This document shows positions 1 through 5,631 of a DNA stretch of 5,913 nt, in pieces (the first letter of the stretch is position 1; the number at the start of each line of letters is the position of its first letter). Position numbers and translations under genes: made by a program. The notes below the pieces were generated by a model, which worked only from the letters and a program-made list of their open reading frames with translations, was not told where the DNA came from and did not search any database. The stretch covers positions 1 through 5,913 of the forward strand of contig JAICQC010000290.1 of NCBI GenBank assembly GCA_025938055.1, given 5' to 3'. Source of the stretch: Anaerolineales bacterium. Its GTDB lineage: Bacteria; Chloroflexota; Anaerolineae; Anaerolineales; Villigracilaceae.

Positions 1-1
1 C

Positions 2-922
2 GTTTTCAAGGATATCGGCTATGACGCAGAACTTGGACGCGTGATTGCCCTGAGAAATTGCACCAGTGGTTTTTGTTTTCCATTGCGCAGCGGTTTCAAT
101 GTGTACGGTGTGTTATTGTTTGCCCACCCGGACCCGGATTATTTCAATGATGAACGGCGCAACCTGCTGGAGATCATTGGCAAGCAGGCCGTGATCGCCA
201 TTCAAAATGCGCGGTTGTATCAGGATCTGGTGGAGGAAAAGGAACGCATGATCGAAGTGCATGAAGAGGCGCGCAAGAAACTGGCGCGCGATCTGCATGA
301 TGGGCCCACCCAATCTGTGGCGGCGATGGCCATGCGTCTGAATATCACCAAACGTATGCTGACCAAGGATATTAACGCGGCAACGGAAGAGATCGTAAAA
401 CTTGAAGAACTGGCCCATCGCACCACCAAGGAGATCCGCCACATGTTGTTCACGCTGCGTCCGCTGATTCTGGAATCGCAGGGACTGAATGCTGCTCTCC
501 AGGCGATGGCAGAAAAGATGCGCGAGACGTTCTCTCAAAATGTGATCATCAACGTGGATGACGGTGTCCTGCAAGATATGGAAATGGGCAAGCAGGGTGT
601 GATCTTTTACATCATCGAGGAAGCAACCAACAATGCCCGCAAGCATGCCAATGCACCGCACATCTGGGTGAGGCTCAGACCCTACGAAAAAGAGGTGGCG
701 TTGCTGGAGATCGAGGATGACGGGCTGGGCTTCGATGTGGCGGAGGTGAACAAATCCTACGACAAACGCGGCAGCCTCGGCATGGTCAACCTGCGTGAGC
801 GCACGGAGCTCGTAAATGGCTTGCTCAATATTGATTCATCGCCGGGCAATGGGACACGTGTCCAGGTCTACATCCCGCTCAGCGAGGAAGCCGCGGACCG
901 ACTGCACCACGGAAAGATGTAA
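2..922 (+). CDS. GAF-domain sensor histidine kinase, NarL/LiaS-like (5' partial)
   Basis: The reading frame is open to the left edge, so the N-terminus is missing; the GTG at 41 is only the first in-window start codon and not a credible start. Counting from that codon, residues 1-62 look like the end of a GAF sensor domain. A short helical linker follows, then a HisKA_3 dimerisation domain with the H-box ARDLHDGPTQS. The phospho-acceptor is His86, codon 296-298. The HATPase_c domain has an N-box (EEATNNARKHANA, 193-205), a G1 box (DDGLGFD, 226-232), a G2 box (GSLGMVNL, 244-251) and a final glycine motif near 269-271. By family knowledge it autophosphorylates and passes phosphate to a LuxR/NarL-type response regulator, but no regulator gene lies in the window. 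The visible part has no membrane segment; the missing N-terminus could contain more sensor domains. The signal is unknown. It converges on rdgB with a 4-base gap. Confidence 0.92.
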   Translation, partial: VFKDIGYDAELGRVIALRNCTSGFCFPLRSGFNVYGVLLFAHPDPDYFNDERRNLLEIIGKQAVIAIQNARLYQDLVEEKERMIEVHEEARKKLARDLHDGPTQSVAAMAMRLNITKRMLTKDINAATEEIVKLEELAHRTTKEIRHMLFTLRPLILESQGLNAALQAMAEKMRETFSQNVIINVDDGVLQDMEMGKQGVIFYIIEEATNNARKHANAPHIWVRLRPYEKEVALLEIEDDGLGFDVAEVNKSYDKRGSLGMVNLRERTELVNGLLNIDSSPGNGTRVQVYIPLSEEAADRLHHGKM

Positions 923-926
923 ATTA

Positions 927-1640
927 CTACCTTGACTTGAATATCTGATCTAAAATTGGCTTTGCCTTCATCACCGCCCGCGCCCGATGGCTGAGGCGGT
1001 TTTTTTCTTCCATGGAAAGTTCTGCCATGGTTTTCCCCAACTCCGATAATAGAAAAATAGGATCATAACCAAACCCGCCTTTCCCACGCTCATCGGGGAT
1101 GATCTCGCCTTCGCAAAAGCCTTCGAATAAATAGATATCCTCAATATTACCTGTCACTCTGAGGGAGCCGCTTTTAGGCGACTGAAGAGTCTCTTTACCT
1201 GACCTGAGACCCTTCGCTTCGCTCAGGGTGACATGATTGAGGTAATTTGATGGAACCGCAACCGCAATCGTGGCATGGAAGCGCGCCGTCCATGGGCGCG
1301 GCTTGTCCTGGAGATTCTGTATCAGAAATGCCCGGCGCCCCGCATCGGAGAGTTTTTCACCGTTAGTAGAACCATAGCGTGCGGAATATAGACCCGGTGC
1401 GCCGTCAAGCGCGTCCACTTCCAACCCTGAGTCATCGGCGAGGGAGATCAATCCGCTGGCTTGGGCGAAGGCAATTGCTTTCTTGGATGCGTTCTCGGCG
1501 TAGGTCTGCCCATCTTCGACGACATCCAGAGCAAGATTGATCTGTGCAGGTGTGACGAGTTCGATCCCTGTATCCTTCAACAGGTCTTTTAATTCTTTTA
1601 CTTTTCCTTTGTTATTTGTTGCAAGGAGGAGTGGGTTCAT
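927..1640 (-). CDS. rdgB: RdgB/Ham1 XTP/dITP pyrophosphatase with an in-frame insertion
   Basis: This is a 237-residue member of the RdgB/HAM1 family, which cuts dITP, XTP and ITP to the monophosphate and pyrophosphate in the cytosol, keeping deaminated purines out of DNA and RNA. Family motifs are clear: ATNNKGK near the N-terminus (7-13, substrate loop), LADDSGLEVDAL (67-78, with the catalytic Asp pair), GAPGLYSARYG (80-90), ARFHATIAVAV (119-129), GKGGFGYDPIF (186-196) and the C-terminal SHRARA (217-222). Family members are usually about 195-210 residues. The excess is a block at about residues 132-165 between two beta strands, encoded by a palindromic element (separate entry); all motifs are intact, so the protein is probably active. 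The ATG is 6 bases after the queG stop, with TAAGG overlapping that stop codon as a weak ribosome site. It is the last gene of the minus-strand run. Confidence 0.95.
   Translation of the reverse strand: MNPLLLATNNKGKVKELKDLLKDTGIELVTPAQINLALDVVEDGQTYAENASKKAIAFAQASGLISLADDSGLEVDALDGAPGLYSARYGSTNGEKLSDAGRRAFLIQNLQDKPRPWTARFHATIAVAVPSNYLNHVTLSEAKGLRSGKETLQSPKSGSLRVTGNIEDIYLFEGFCEGEIIPDERGKGGFGYDPIFLLSELGKTMAELSMEEKNRLSHRARAVMKAKPILDQIFKSR
973..1009 (+). terminator. Terminator-like hairpin for the histidine kinase, inside rdgB
   Basis: On the plus strand ACCGCC (973-978) pairs with GGCGGT (995-1000), and an inner GCC (982-984) pairs with GGC (989-991) around a CGAT loop. A run of seven T (1000-1006) and then CTT follows directly. 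This is the form of a rho-independent terminator and it lies about 50 bases after the kinase stop codon. The same bases encode the conserved SHR region of RdgB on the other strand, so part of the match may be forced by protein coding. The three-base internal mismatch weakens the stem. Confidence 0.5.
1146..1246. repeat. Palindromic repeat-like element inserted in frame in rdgB
   Basis: TGTCACTCTGAG (1152-1163) is the inverted copy of CTCAGGGTGACA (1222-1233), matching at 11 of 12 positions. Further in, GAAGAGTCTC (1184-1193) mirrors the GAAGGGTCTC read on the minus strand from 1216 down to 1207, with one change. Outside the core, ATTACC (1146-1151) and GGTAAT (1241-1246) are also complementary. 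The segment encodes a peptide containing HVTLSEAKGLRS, which lies outside any RdgB motif. From memory, this CTGAGCGAAGCGAAGGGTCTC type of motif recurs as an interspersed palindromic repeat in several environmental bacterial genomes; I cannot search for that here. There is no clear target-site duplication. Edges are approximate. Confidence 0.75.
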
Positions 1641-1644
1641 AGGG

Positions 1645-1649
1645 CCTTA
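1645..1649 (-). promoter_or_regulatory. Ribosome site of rdgB overlapping the queG stop codon
   Basis: The minus strand reads GAGTAAGGCCCTATG: the queG stop TAA runs into AGG, leaving 4 bases before the rdgB ATG. The arrangement suggests that rdgB translation is coupled to ribosomes finishing queG. Confidence 0.5.
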
Positions 1650-2729
1650 CTCTTCGTTCAAAACAGAGGTGCCTTTTGTAATTTTCTCTCTTGCCCATTG
1701 GGCATGTTCACGCACCAGTGGCTCGTTATCGTTCAATGCGCTTTGTAAAACGGGCAAGGCGTGCATGTCGCCTGTATTGCCAAGCGCAACGGCAACATTG
1801 CGCAGATAACCGCGTCGCTTGGCGCGTTTGACCGAGCTTCCCTTAAAGCGTTGATTAAACTCCTGAGCGGTAATGGACAATTCTTCAGTCAGAGGCTGCG
1901 ACGGGCTGTCATCGGCAAATGCGGGATCACCCTCCCCAGCGAATCGATTCCACGGGCAGACTGCCTGGCAGATGTCGCAGCCGAAAACCCAACTCCCGAT
2001 CTTGTCCCGCATTTCAACTGGAATCTCATCTTTCAGTTCAATGGTGAGATAGGAAATGCAGCGGGTTGCATCCAGAGTGCGGTCCGGGAGGATACAGTCG
2101 GTGGGGCAGGCTTCGATACAGCGTGTGCAGGTACCGCAGTGGTCAGCGACGAAGGGCGCGTCAGGCTCGAGGGCAAGGTCAAGCAGGATTTCCGAAAGCA
2201 GGAAGTATGATCCATGCTTTGGATGGATAAGACAGGTATTCTTGCCGATCCAGCCGATGCCGGCGCGTTGGGCGAGATCACGTTCCAGGATGGGACCCGT
2301 ATCTGTATACCAGCGATTCTTTATCGGGCTTCCAGCCAGCTCTTCGATAAATTGAACAAGTTCCCTCATCCGAGCGGGGAGAATATCGTGATAGTCGTCC
2401 CCCCAGGCGTAGGAGGCAATTCTTCCTGTCGCCCCCTCCGCTTCGACTACATTCGCTTTGCTCGTTCCGCTCAGTGCGAGAGGAGGCGAGTACGGCGTCG
2501 CAAGCACAAGGATGGATTTGCATTCCGGGAGGATCTGGCGAGGGTCGGCGCGGCGCTCGCGGGAGCGGTCGGTCGCGAGATAACCCATCGTACCGTGCCG
2601 TCCCTGTGCGAGCCAGCGTTCGAATGTGGAGTAGTGCGGGGGCGGGTCAGGAGTCGTCACGCCAGCCAGGATGAATCCCAGCTGGCGTGCTTTTTCTTGA
2701 ATGGTTCTTTTTAAGTCGTCTCGTTCCAC
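1647..2729 (-). CDS. queG: Epoxyqueuosine reductase QueG
   Basis: The 360-residue protein matches the cobalamin- and iron-sulfur-dependent epoxyqueuosine reductase, which reduces epoxyqueuosine to queuosine in the wobble position of tRNAs with GUN anticodons. This is the last step of queuosine synthesis, in the cytosol. Seen directly: the N-terminal reductase domain with YTDTGPILER (141-150; Asp143 is the likely catalytic acid by family alignment), then AGIGWIGKNT (156-165). Two ferredoxin-type 4Fe-4S motifs follow: Cys198-x2-Cys201-x2-Cys204-x3-Cys208-Pro, and Cys251-x2-Cys254-x3-Cys258-Pro with Cys224 (RCISYLTIEL) as the remaining ligand. A HEAT-like tail (about 300-350, RNVAVALGNTGD) ends the protein. 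Length is normal for QueG. The start is GTG at 2729, 4 bases after the stop of lipoprotein A; no in-frame start lies between it and an upstream stop. A loop at 86-102 (LSGTSKANVVEAEG) is odd in sequence. rdgB follows 6 bases downstream. Confidence 0.96.
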   Translation of the reverse strand: MERDDLKRTIQEKARQLGFILAGVTTPDPPPHYSTFERWLAQGRHGTMGYLATDRSRERRADPRQILPECKSILVLATPYSPPLALSGTSKANVVEAEGATGRIASYAWGDDYHDILPARMRELVQFIEELAGSPIKNRWYTDTGPILERDLAQRAGIGWIGKNTCLIHPKHGSYFLLSEILLDLALEPDAPFVADHCGTCTRCIEACPTDCILPDRTLDATRCISYLTIELKDEIPVEMRDKIGSWVFGCDICQAVCPWNRFAGEGDPAFADDSPSQPLTEELSITAQEFNQRFKGSSVKRAKRRGYLRNVAVALGNTGDMHALPVLQSALNDNEPLVREHAQWAREKITKGTSVLNEE

Positions 2730-2731
2730 GA

Positions 2732-2736
2732 CCTTA
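2732..2736 (-). promoter_or_regulatory. Weak ribosome site at the lipoprotein A/queG junction
   Basis: The minus strand reads CAATAAGGTCGTG: the lipoprotein A stop TAA runs into GG, and only TC separates this from the queG GTG. The spacing is too short for a normal Shine-Dalgarno site, so queG translation probably relies on re-initiation by ribosomes ending on lipoprotein A. Confidence 0.4.
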
Positions 2737-3351
2737 TTGCACTGTGATTCTTACAAAGATAATTTCCCCAAAGGTTACACCTGTCGGGTTCGACATTTGC
2801 CAGGCGCTTAGATATTCGCCGGCTGCATCAGGCGCCTGAAACTGGACGGAGACCTCTATCTCCTGCCCTGGCTGGACAACCTCTGCCAACGGCTGGAACT
2901 GACCGGACATGTCGTCTGCATAGCCGGCGTAGACGAGCTCGTAGCCCGCTCCCCATGGGCAGGAGCCGTTGTTCTTGACCCGCCAGGTCTTGACGAAATC
3001 CTGCCCTGGCGACATGCTGGTGCCATCCGGGATGTTGACGTCCACGGTCGCGGCGTCGATCGAGAGACTGTCACAAAGCGCCACAACTGTCCCCTCGGCG
3101 TTAGTCACCTGCGCAAGCGGTGGGGCAGTTATGGTACTGGTTATTTGAGGCGCGGAGGTTTCGGTGGGTTCGGAGGGTGTGGCGGTGAACGCCGCCGCCG
3201 TCAGAGTGAACTGCGAAATGACGGTACTGGCGGCGGAGGTGCGCACGGCTGCCACATCGGGAGTGGGTTCTCCCGTGGGCGTGTTCGCAGCTCCACAGGC
3301 GGTCACCAGAACGGCGATCAGCATCACGCTGACGGTCAGTTTGAGTTTCAT
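2734..3351 (-). CDS. NBR1/FW-type Ig-like domain lipoprotein A
   Basis: This is a 205-residue predicted lipoprotein. A lysine-containing N-terminus and hydrophobic stretch lead to the lipobox LVTAC, with Cys19 the expected lipidated residue, so it should be anchored outside the cytoplasmic membrane. A short Ala/Thr helix-like segment (about 31-55) and a Thr/Pro linker (56-80) follow. Residues about 92-204 form one Ig-like domain resembling the NBR1 'next to BRCA1' (FW) domain: VNIPDGTSMSPGQDF, then KTWRVKNNGSCPW, then a late AWQMSN strand. Trp123, Trp133 and Trp184 match the domain's conserved tryptophans. Cys93 and Cys131 recur in both paralogues and may form a disulfide. The bacterial role of this domain is not established; ligand binding or surface adhesion is a guess. 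The ATG is preceded by AGAGG at 6-base spacing. It lies 30 bases after lipoprotein B and 4 before queG. Confidence 0.88.
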   Translation of the reverse strand: MKLKLTVSVMLIAVLVTACGAANTPTGEPTPDVAAVRTSAASTVISQFTLTAAAFTATPSEPTETSAPQITSTITAPPLAQVTNAEGTVVALCDSLSIDAATVDVNIPDGTSMSPGQDFVKTWRVKNNGSCPWGAGYELVYAGYADDMSGQFQPLAEVVQPGQEIEVSVQFQAPDAAGEYLSAWQMSNPTGVTFGEIIFVRITVQ

Positions 3352-3355
3352 AGAA

Positions 3356-3360
3356 CCTCT
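3356..3360 (-). promoter_or_regulatory. Ribosome binding site of lipoprotein A
   Basis: The minus strand reads AAAGAGGTTCTATG, so AGAGG precedes the ATG at 3351 by 4 bases. It lies in the 30-base gap after lipoprotein B and supports that start, which also places the lipobox at residue 19. No terminator-like hairpin is visible in the gap, consistent with co-transcription. Confidence 0.65.
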
Positions 3361-3381
3361 TTATCCCTTGCTGTCCGATTA

Positions 3382-4128
3382 TTATCTGACTTCGATCACA
3401 ACCGTCAACATCGTGCCAAAAAAGACGCCAGCATCAGTTTGCATCCGCCACGTGGCAGAGTAGGTGCCTGGTGTAGTAGGTGCGGTCAAGTCAACACCCA
3501 GATCAACGGTCTCACCACCGGCCACGAAATCCGCCGAGTTTGAAAACTCAAAATTCTCGGGATCCAATGCCTGATCACCCGCGACGAAAGCCAGCGTGTA
3601 GCCCTCATCCCATGTGCAGGTACCGGTGTTCTGGACGCGCCAGATCTTTTCGAAATCGGCACCTGGGTTGAGGACCGCATTGTCGGGTATCGTGACGTCT
3701 GCCACATAGGAACTATTGTGACAGGCATCTCCCAGAGGCGCAGATGTGTTGACCGGCGCGACGGGCGACCCTGAAATGGGTGTAAAGCCTGCCAGCGGAG
3801 TGGTATTGGTGCCTGGAGTGGTGTTGAAAGACAGTGTAGGGAGTGCGCCGCCGGGCGTGACTGATGCTGCTCCATCAGCAGTGGGCAGTGCCAGGGTAGC
3901 CAGAGGCATGGCTGTGTTAGTGGGAGGCGGCGTGTCGGTAGGCGCGGCGAGGGCGGTTTGAGTCAGTTGTGCGGATATTTGTCCCATGGCTGTTGCGACG
4001 GCGGCAGTGTTGATGGCGTTGACATCCACAGTTGGTGCGGGTGTAGCGGCTCCGCCACAGGCTGCCAGCGTCAGTGCGGCGGCAACCAGAACGAGCAGAG
4101 CGCGCCGCGGGAATTTTCGAACAAGCAT
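3382..4128 (-). CDS. NBR1/FW-type Ig-like domain lipoprotein B
   Basis: This 248-residue predicted lipoprotein has a basic N-terminus (MLVRKFPRRA), a hydrophobic core and the lipobox LAAC with Cys24 as the lipidation site. Residues about 34-61 (VDVNAINTAAVATAMGQ and on) look like a short Ala/Thr/Gln amphipathic helix. A long low-complexity Thr/Pro/Ala/Ser/Gly linker (62-132) is probably extended and exposed. The C-terminal Ig-like NBR1/FW-type domain (about 135-247) contains VTIPDNAVLNPGADF, KIWRVQNTGTCTW and ATWRMQ. Trp163, Trp173 and Trp227 and the Cys136/Cys171 pair align with lipoproteins A and C. It is first in the B-A-queG-rdgB run. The gene has a perfect GGAGG site and its own likely promoter in the preceding gap. 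No enzymatic residues are visible; the function is unknown beyond a probable surface-displayed binding or scaffold role, which is inference. Confidence 0.88.
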   Translation of the reverse strand: MLVRKFPRRALLVLVAAALTLAACGGAATPAPTVDVNAINTAAVATAMGQISAQLTQTALAAPTDTPPPTNTAMPLATLALPTADGAASVTPGGALPTLSFNTTPGTNTTPLAGFTPISGSPVAPVNTSAPLGDACHNSSYVADVTIPDNAVLNPGADFEKIWRVQNTGTCTWDEGYTLAFVAGDQALDPENFEFSNSADFVAGGETVDLGVDLTAPTTPGTYSATWRMQTDAGVFFGTMLTVVIEVR

Positions 4129-4135
4129 ACGGTAA

Positions 4136-4140
4136 CCTCC
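4136..4140 (-). promoter_or_regulatory. Strong ribosome binding site of lipoprotein B
   Basis: The minus strand reads GGAGGTTACCGTATG: a complete GGAGG lies 7 bases before the ATG at 4128. It fixes the start and is among the best ribosome sites in the window, fitting the first gene of an operon. Confidence 0.8.
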
Positions 4141-4166
4141 ATGAAATGACGGTCAAAATGATGGGC

Positions 4167-4195
4167 TGGAAGGATGACTACAGTCATTCCTTCCA
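4167..4195 (-). promoter_or_regulatory. 13-bp stem-loop in the leader of lipoprotein B
   Basis: TGGAAGGATGACT (4167-4179) pairs with AGTCATTCCTTCCA (4182-4195) at 13 positions, with a single bulged T and an AC centre. On the minus strand it lies just after the TATAAT box, about where transcription would start, and 27 bases before the ribosome site. No T run follows on either strand, so it does not look like a terminator. A 5'-end stabilising hairpin or a protein-binding site are the alternatives. Confidence 0.55.
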
Positions 4196-4200
4196 ATTTC

Positions 4201-4221
4201 ATTATACCGCCAAGGCGGTAT
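4201..4221 (-). promoter_or_regulatory. Candidate promoter with overlapping operator-like palindrome
   Basis: The minus strand carries a perfect TATAAT (4206 down to 4201), overlapping by 3 bases the perfect palindrome ATACCGCC-TT-GGCGGTAT (4204-4221). No good -35 box is present at 16-18 bases: TTGAAT is 13 bases away and TGCTTG is 16 away. A palindrome covering the spacer and the -10 edge is the common layout for a repressor site. The hairpin lacks a following T run, so termination of lipoprotein C transcription here is less likely but not excluded. Confidence 0.45.
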
Positions 4222-4241
4222 TCAAGCATATTCCAGGCTTT

Positions 4242-5528
4242 TTAAGGTGTGTCTGTTTCCGTAGCCGTTACGGTGGGTGTCTCGGTGGAGGTTGGCGTGG
4301 CAGTGGCTGTCGAAGTGACTGTAAAGGTCGCGGTAGGCGGAACAGCCGTTGTAGGCGGGAGATTCGTGGACGTGGCTGTGGGCGCCTGGGAACTCTGGCG
4401 CGTGATGCGCGGGTTGATCCAGAGTGCAAAATCCTCATGTGATGAGCCGTTCGCAAGCACAGACAGAATGAACTTCACGTTTTCTCCGCTCAGGGTGCTC
4501 AGGTCTATATTGATGGGGTAGACCTGTCCTTCATAAACCTCGCGCCACTGACCGAGCGTCCGCACGGAACCGTTCCCGATCTGGTATTGCAGGCGGAAGA
4601 TCATGTCACAATCGTTGGCTTCATGCAGACAGCCAATCGATGCCTGAAAGCGGTCGCCGGACTGGATGCGGAACGCTGGATATTTGCCAATGATCATGCC
4701 GTTGTTGCCTCTTTCAGGATAAGTGAGCAAGCCGTTTCCCTGCGTCCTGCCGTCCTCCAGCCTGGGGGAGCTCAGCGACCTCACAAATCCGCGGTCGTCA
4801 CCATCAGAACCCGGGCAGGGGAGGTCACGTGACTCGTTCTGCCAGCTTGCCTCACAGAAACTGGCAAGCAAGTCGTAGCCTGTAACCGTGTAGCCCGTGA
4901 CGTTTATATCCACATAGAAGTTCGAATCAGCTGATGGACCAATACCAAAAACCACGTTCGAGCTGTTGCGGAGCTGCCAGAAGCCGCGGTAGTGACCGTT
5001 CTGGTTTGGCGCTGTCATGTTCACTGCAAGGTCCACGGTTTGTCCCGGACCCACGCTGGTGGGTATCTGGATGGTGGTCGAGGCTCCGAAACGTTCTCCG
5101 CTCACAAAGACGAGCGCATAGGATGTGGTCCAGGTGCAGGTGCCAACATTTTTGAGTCGCCAGATCTTGGTGAAGCTGCCACCCAGGGGCACATTCGAGC
5201 CGTCGGGATAAGTGACGTCGCTTACGAAGCCAGCCGCGTCACAACGACTGGCTGGGACCGAAGTCAGCGGGGGAACCGACGTAAAGGTGTTGACTACAAT
5301 AGGCGTTCCCGTTGGTTGAGAGATGGAAAGTGTGGGCGTGGGCGAGAATTGTGTGGATGCGGCTGCCTGGGTGGACATGCCCTCCAACGTTTGCGCGGCA
5401 GACGTGTACAACGCGTCCAGTGTTGCGGCAGGCTGCGGGGTTGCACCTGTAAACTGACTACAGGCGAGGGCCGCTGCAGCCAGAGCGAGGATAGGAATAA
5501 GGATGTTCTTGAAACGCGTGCTATGCAT
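4242..5528 (-). CDS. Two-domain NBR1/FW-type lipoprotein C with Thr/Pro tail
   Basis: I take the ATG at 5528 (428 residues) rather than the upstream in-frame ATG at 5639. The 5528 start has GGAGG 5 bases before it and gives a clean lipoprotein signal ending AALAC (Cys23); the longer frame would read through the terminator. After Cys23 come an Ala/Thr helix-like segment (34-58), a Ser/Thr/Pro linker (59-94) and an NBR1/FW-type Ig-like domain (96-210) with KIWRLKNVGTCTW, Trp123, Trp133, Trp184 and Cys96/Cys131. Residues about 211-378 are a second, probably beta-sandwich domain with paired cysteines (Cys225/Cys238, Cys300/Cys307). It ends in DLSTLSGENVKFILSVLANG and ALWINPRI, a pattern like jelly-roll carbohydrate-binding modules; that is a weak inference. 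A Thr/Pro tail (380-428) closes the protein. It probably sits on the outer membrane face. Function unknown. Confidence 0.85.
   Translation of the reverse strand: MHSTRFKNILIPILALAAAALACSQFTGATPQPAATLDALYTSAAQTLEGMSTQAAASTQFSPTPTLSISQPTGTPIVVNTFTSVPPLTSVPASRCDAAGFVSDVTYPDGSNVPLGGSFTKIWRLKNVGTCTWTTSYALVFVSGERFGASTTIQIPTSVGPGQTVDLAVNMTAPNQNGHYRGFWQLRNSSNVVFGIGPSADSNFYVDINVTGYTVTGYDLLASFCEASWQNESRDLPCPGSDGDDRGFVRSLSSPRLEDGRTQGNGLLTYPERGNNGMIIGKYPAFRIQSGDRFQASIGCLHEANDCDMIFRLQYQIGNGSVRTLGQWREVYEGQVYPINIDLSTLSGENVKFILSVLANGSSHEDFALWINPRITRQSSQAPTATSTNLPPTTAVPPTATFTVTSTATATPTSTETPTVTATETDTP
4245..4391 (-). repeat. Low-complexity Thr/Pro coding repeat
   Basis: The last 49 codons of lipoprotein C (residues 380-428) are an irregular array of Thr-Ala-Thr, Thr-Pro-Thr and Thr-Val-Thr units, seen in the DNA as degenerate GTN/GGN triplets on the plus strand. 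The run explains the long valine/glycine-rich antisense frames here, which are not genes. Confidence 0.75.
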
Positions 5529-5533
5529 GAATG

Positions 5534-5538
5534 CCTCC
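5534..5538 (-). promoter_or_regulatory. Ribosome binding site deciding the start of lipoprotein C
   Basis: The minus strand reads GGAGGCATTCATG, with a perfect GGAGG 5 bases before the ATG at 5528. This decides against the upstream in-frame ATG at 5639, which would add 37 residues before the lipobox and start inside the preceding gene. Confidence 0.8.
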
Positions 5539-5589
5539 GTGTAAAAAATCAGCAGTCCATAAGACGCTGGAAACAGCAGCAGAGTTCCC

Positions 5590-5630
5590 AAACAAAAAGA
5601 GCCGGTGATTTCCGCCGGCTCTTTTTGTTT
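5590..5630. terminator. Bidirectional rho-independent terminator
   Basis: AAACAAAAAGAGCCGG (5590-5605) is a perfect reverse complement of CCGGCTCTTTTTGTTT (5615-5630), giving a 16-bp stem with a 9-base loop. The GC-rich apex and A/T-rich legs provide a T tract on both strands. It begins one base after the stop codon of the aspS-like gene, so it should end that minus-strand transcript. It isolates lipoprotein C from upstream transcription. No -10/-35 pair that I would call lies between it and lipoprotein C. Confidence 0.9.
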
Positions 5631-5631
5631 T

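Noticed and set aside
113..661. Minus-strand frame of 182 codons opposite the kinase
   Set aside because: Shadow of the kinase coding frame, whose H, N and G boxes leave no doubt about the true strand.
1139..1247. Insertion sequence or transposase gene in rdgB
   Set aside because: The element is only about 100 bases, has no transposase frame and no clear target-site duplication.
4204..4221. Palindrome as an intrinsic terminator of lipoprotein C
   Set aside because: The stem is perfect but no T run follows on either strand, and it overlaps a TATAAT box, so a regulatory site is preferred.
4249..4521. Plus-strand frame rich in Val and Gly
   Set aside because: It is the antisense reading of the Thr/Pro tail of lipoprotein C and has no ribosome site or recognisable domain.
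5529..5589. Promoter for lipoprotein C
   Set aside because: Only poor hexamers such as TATGGA are present, with no matching -35 at normal spacing; a promoter is expected here but I cannot place it.
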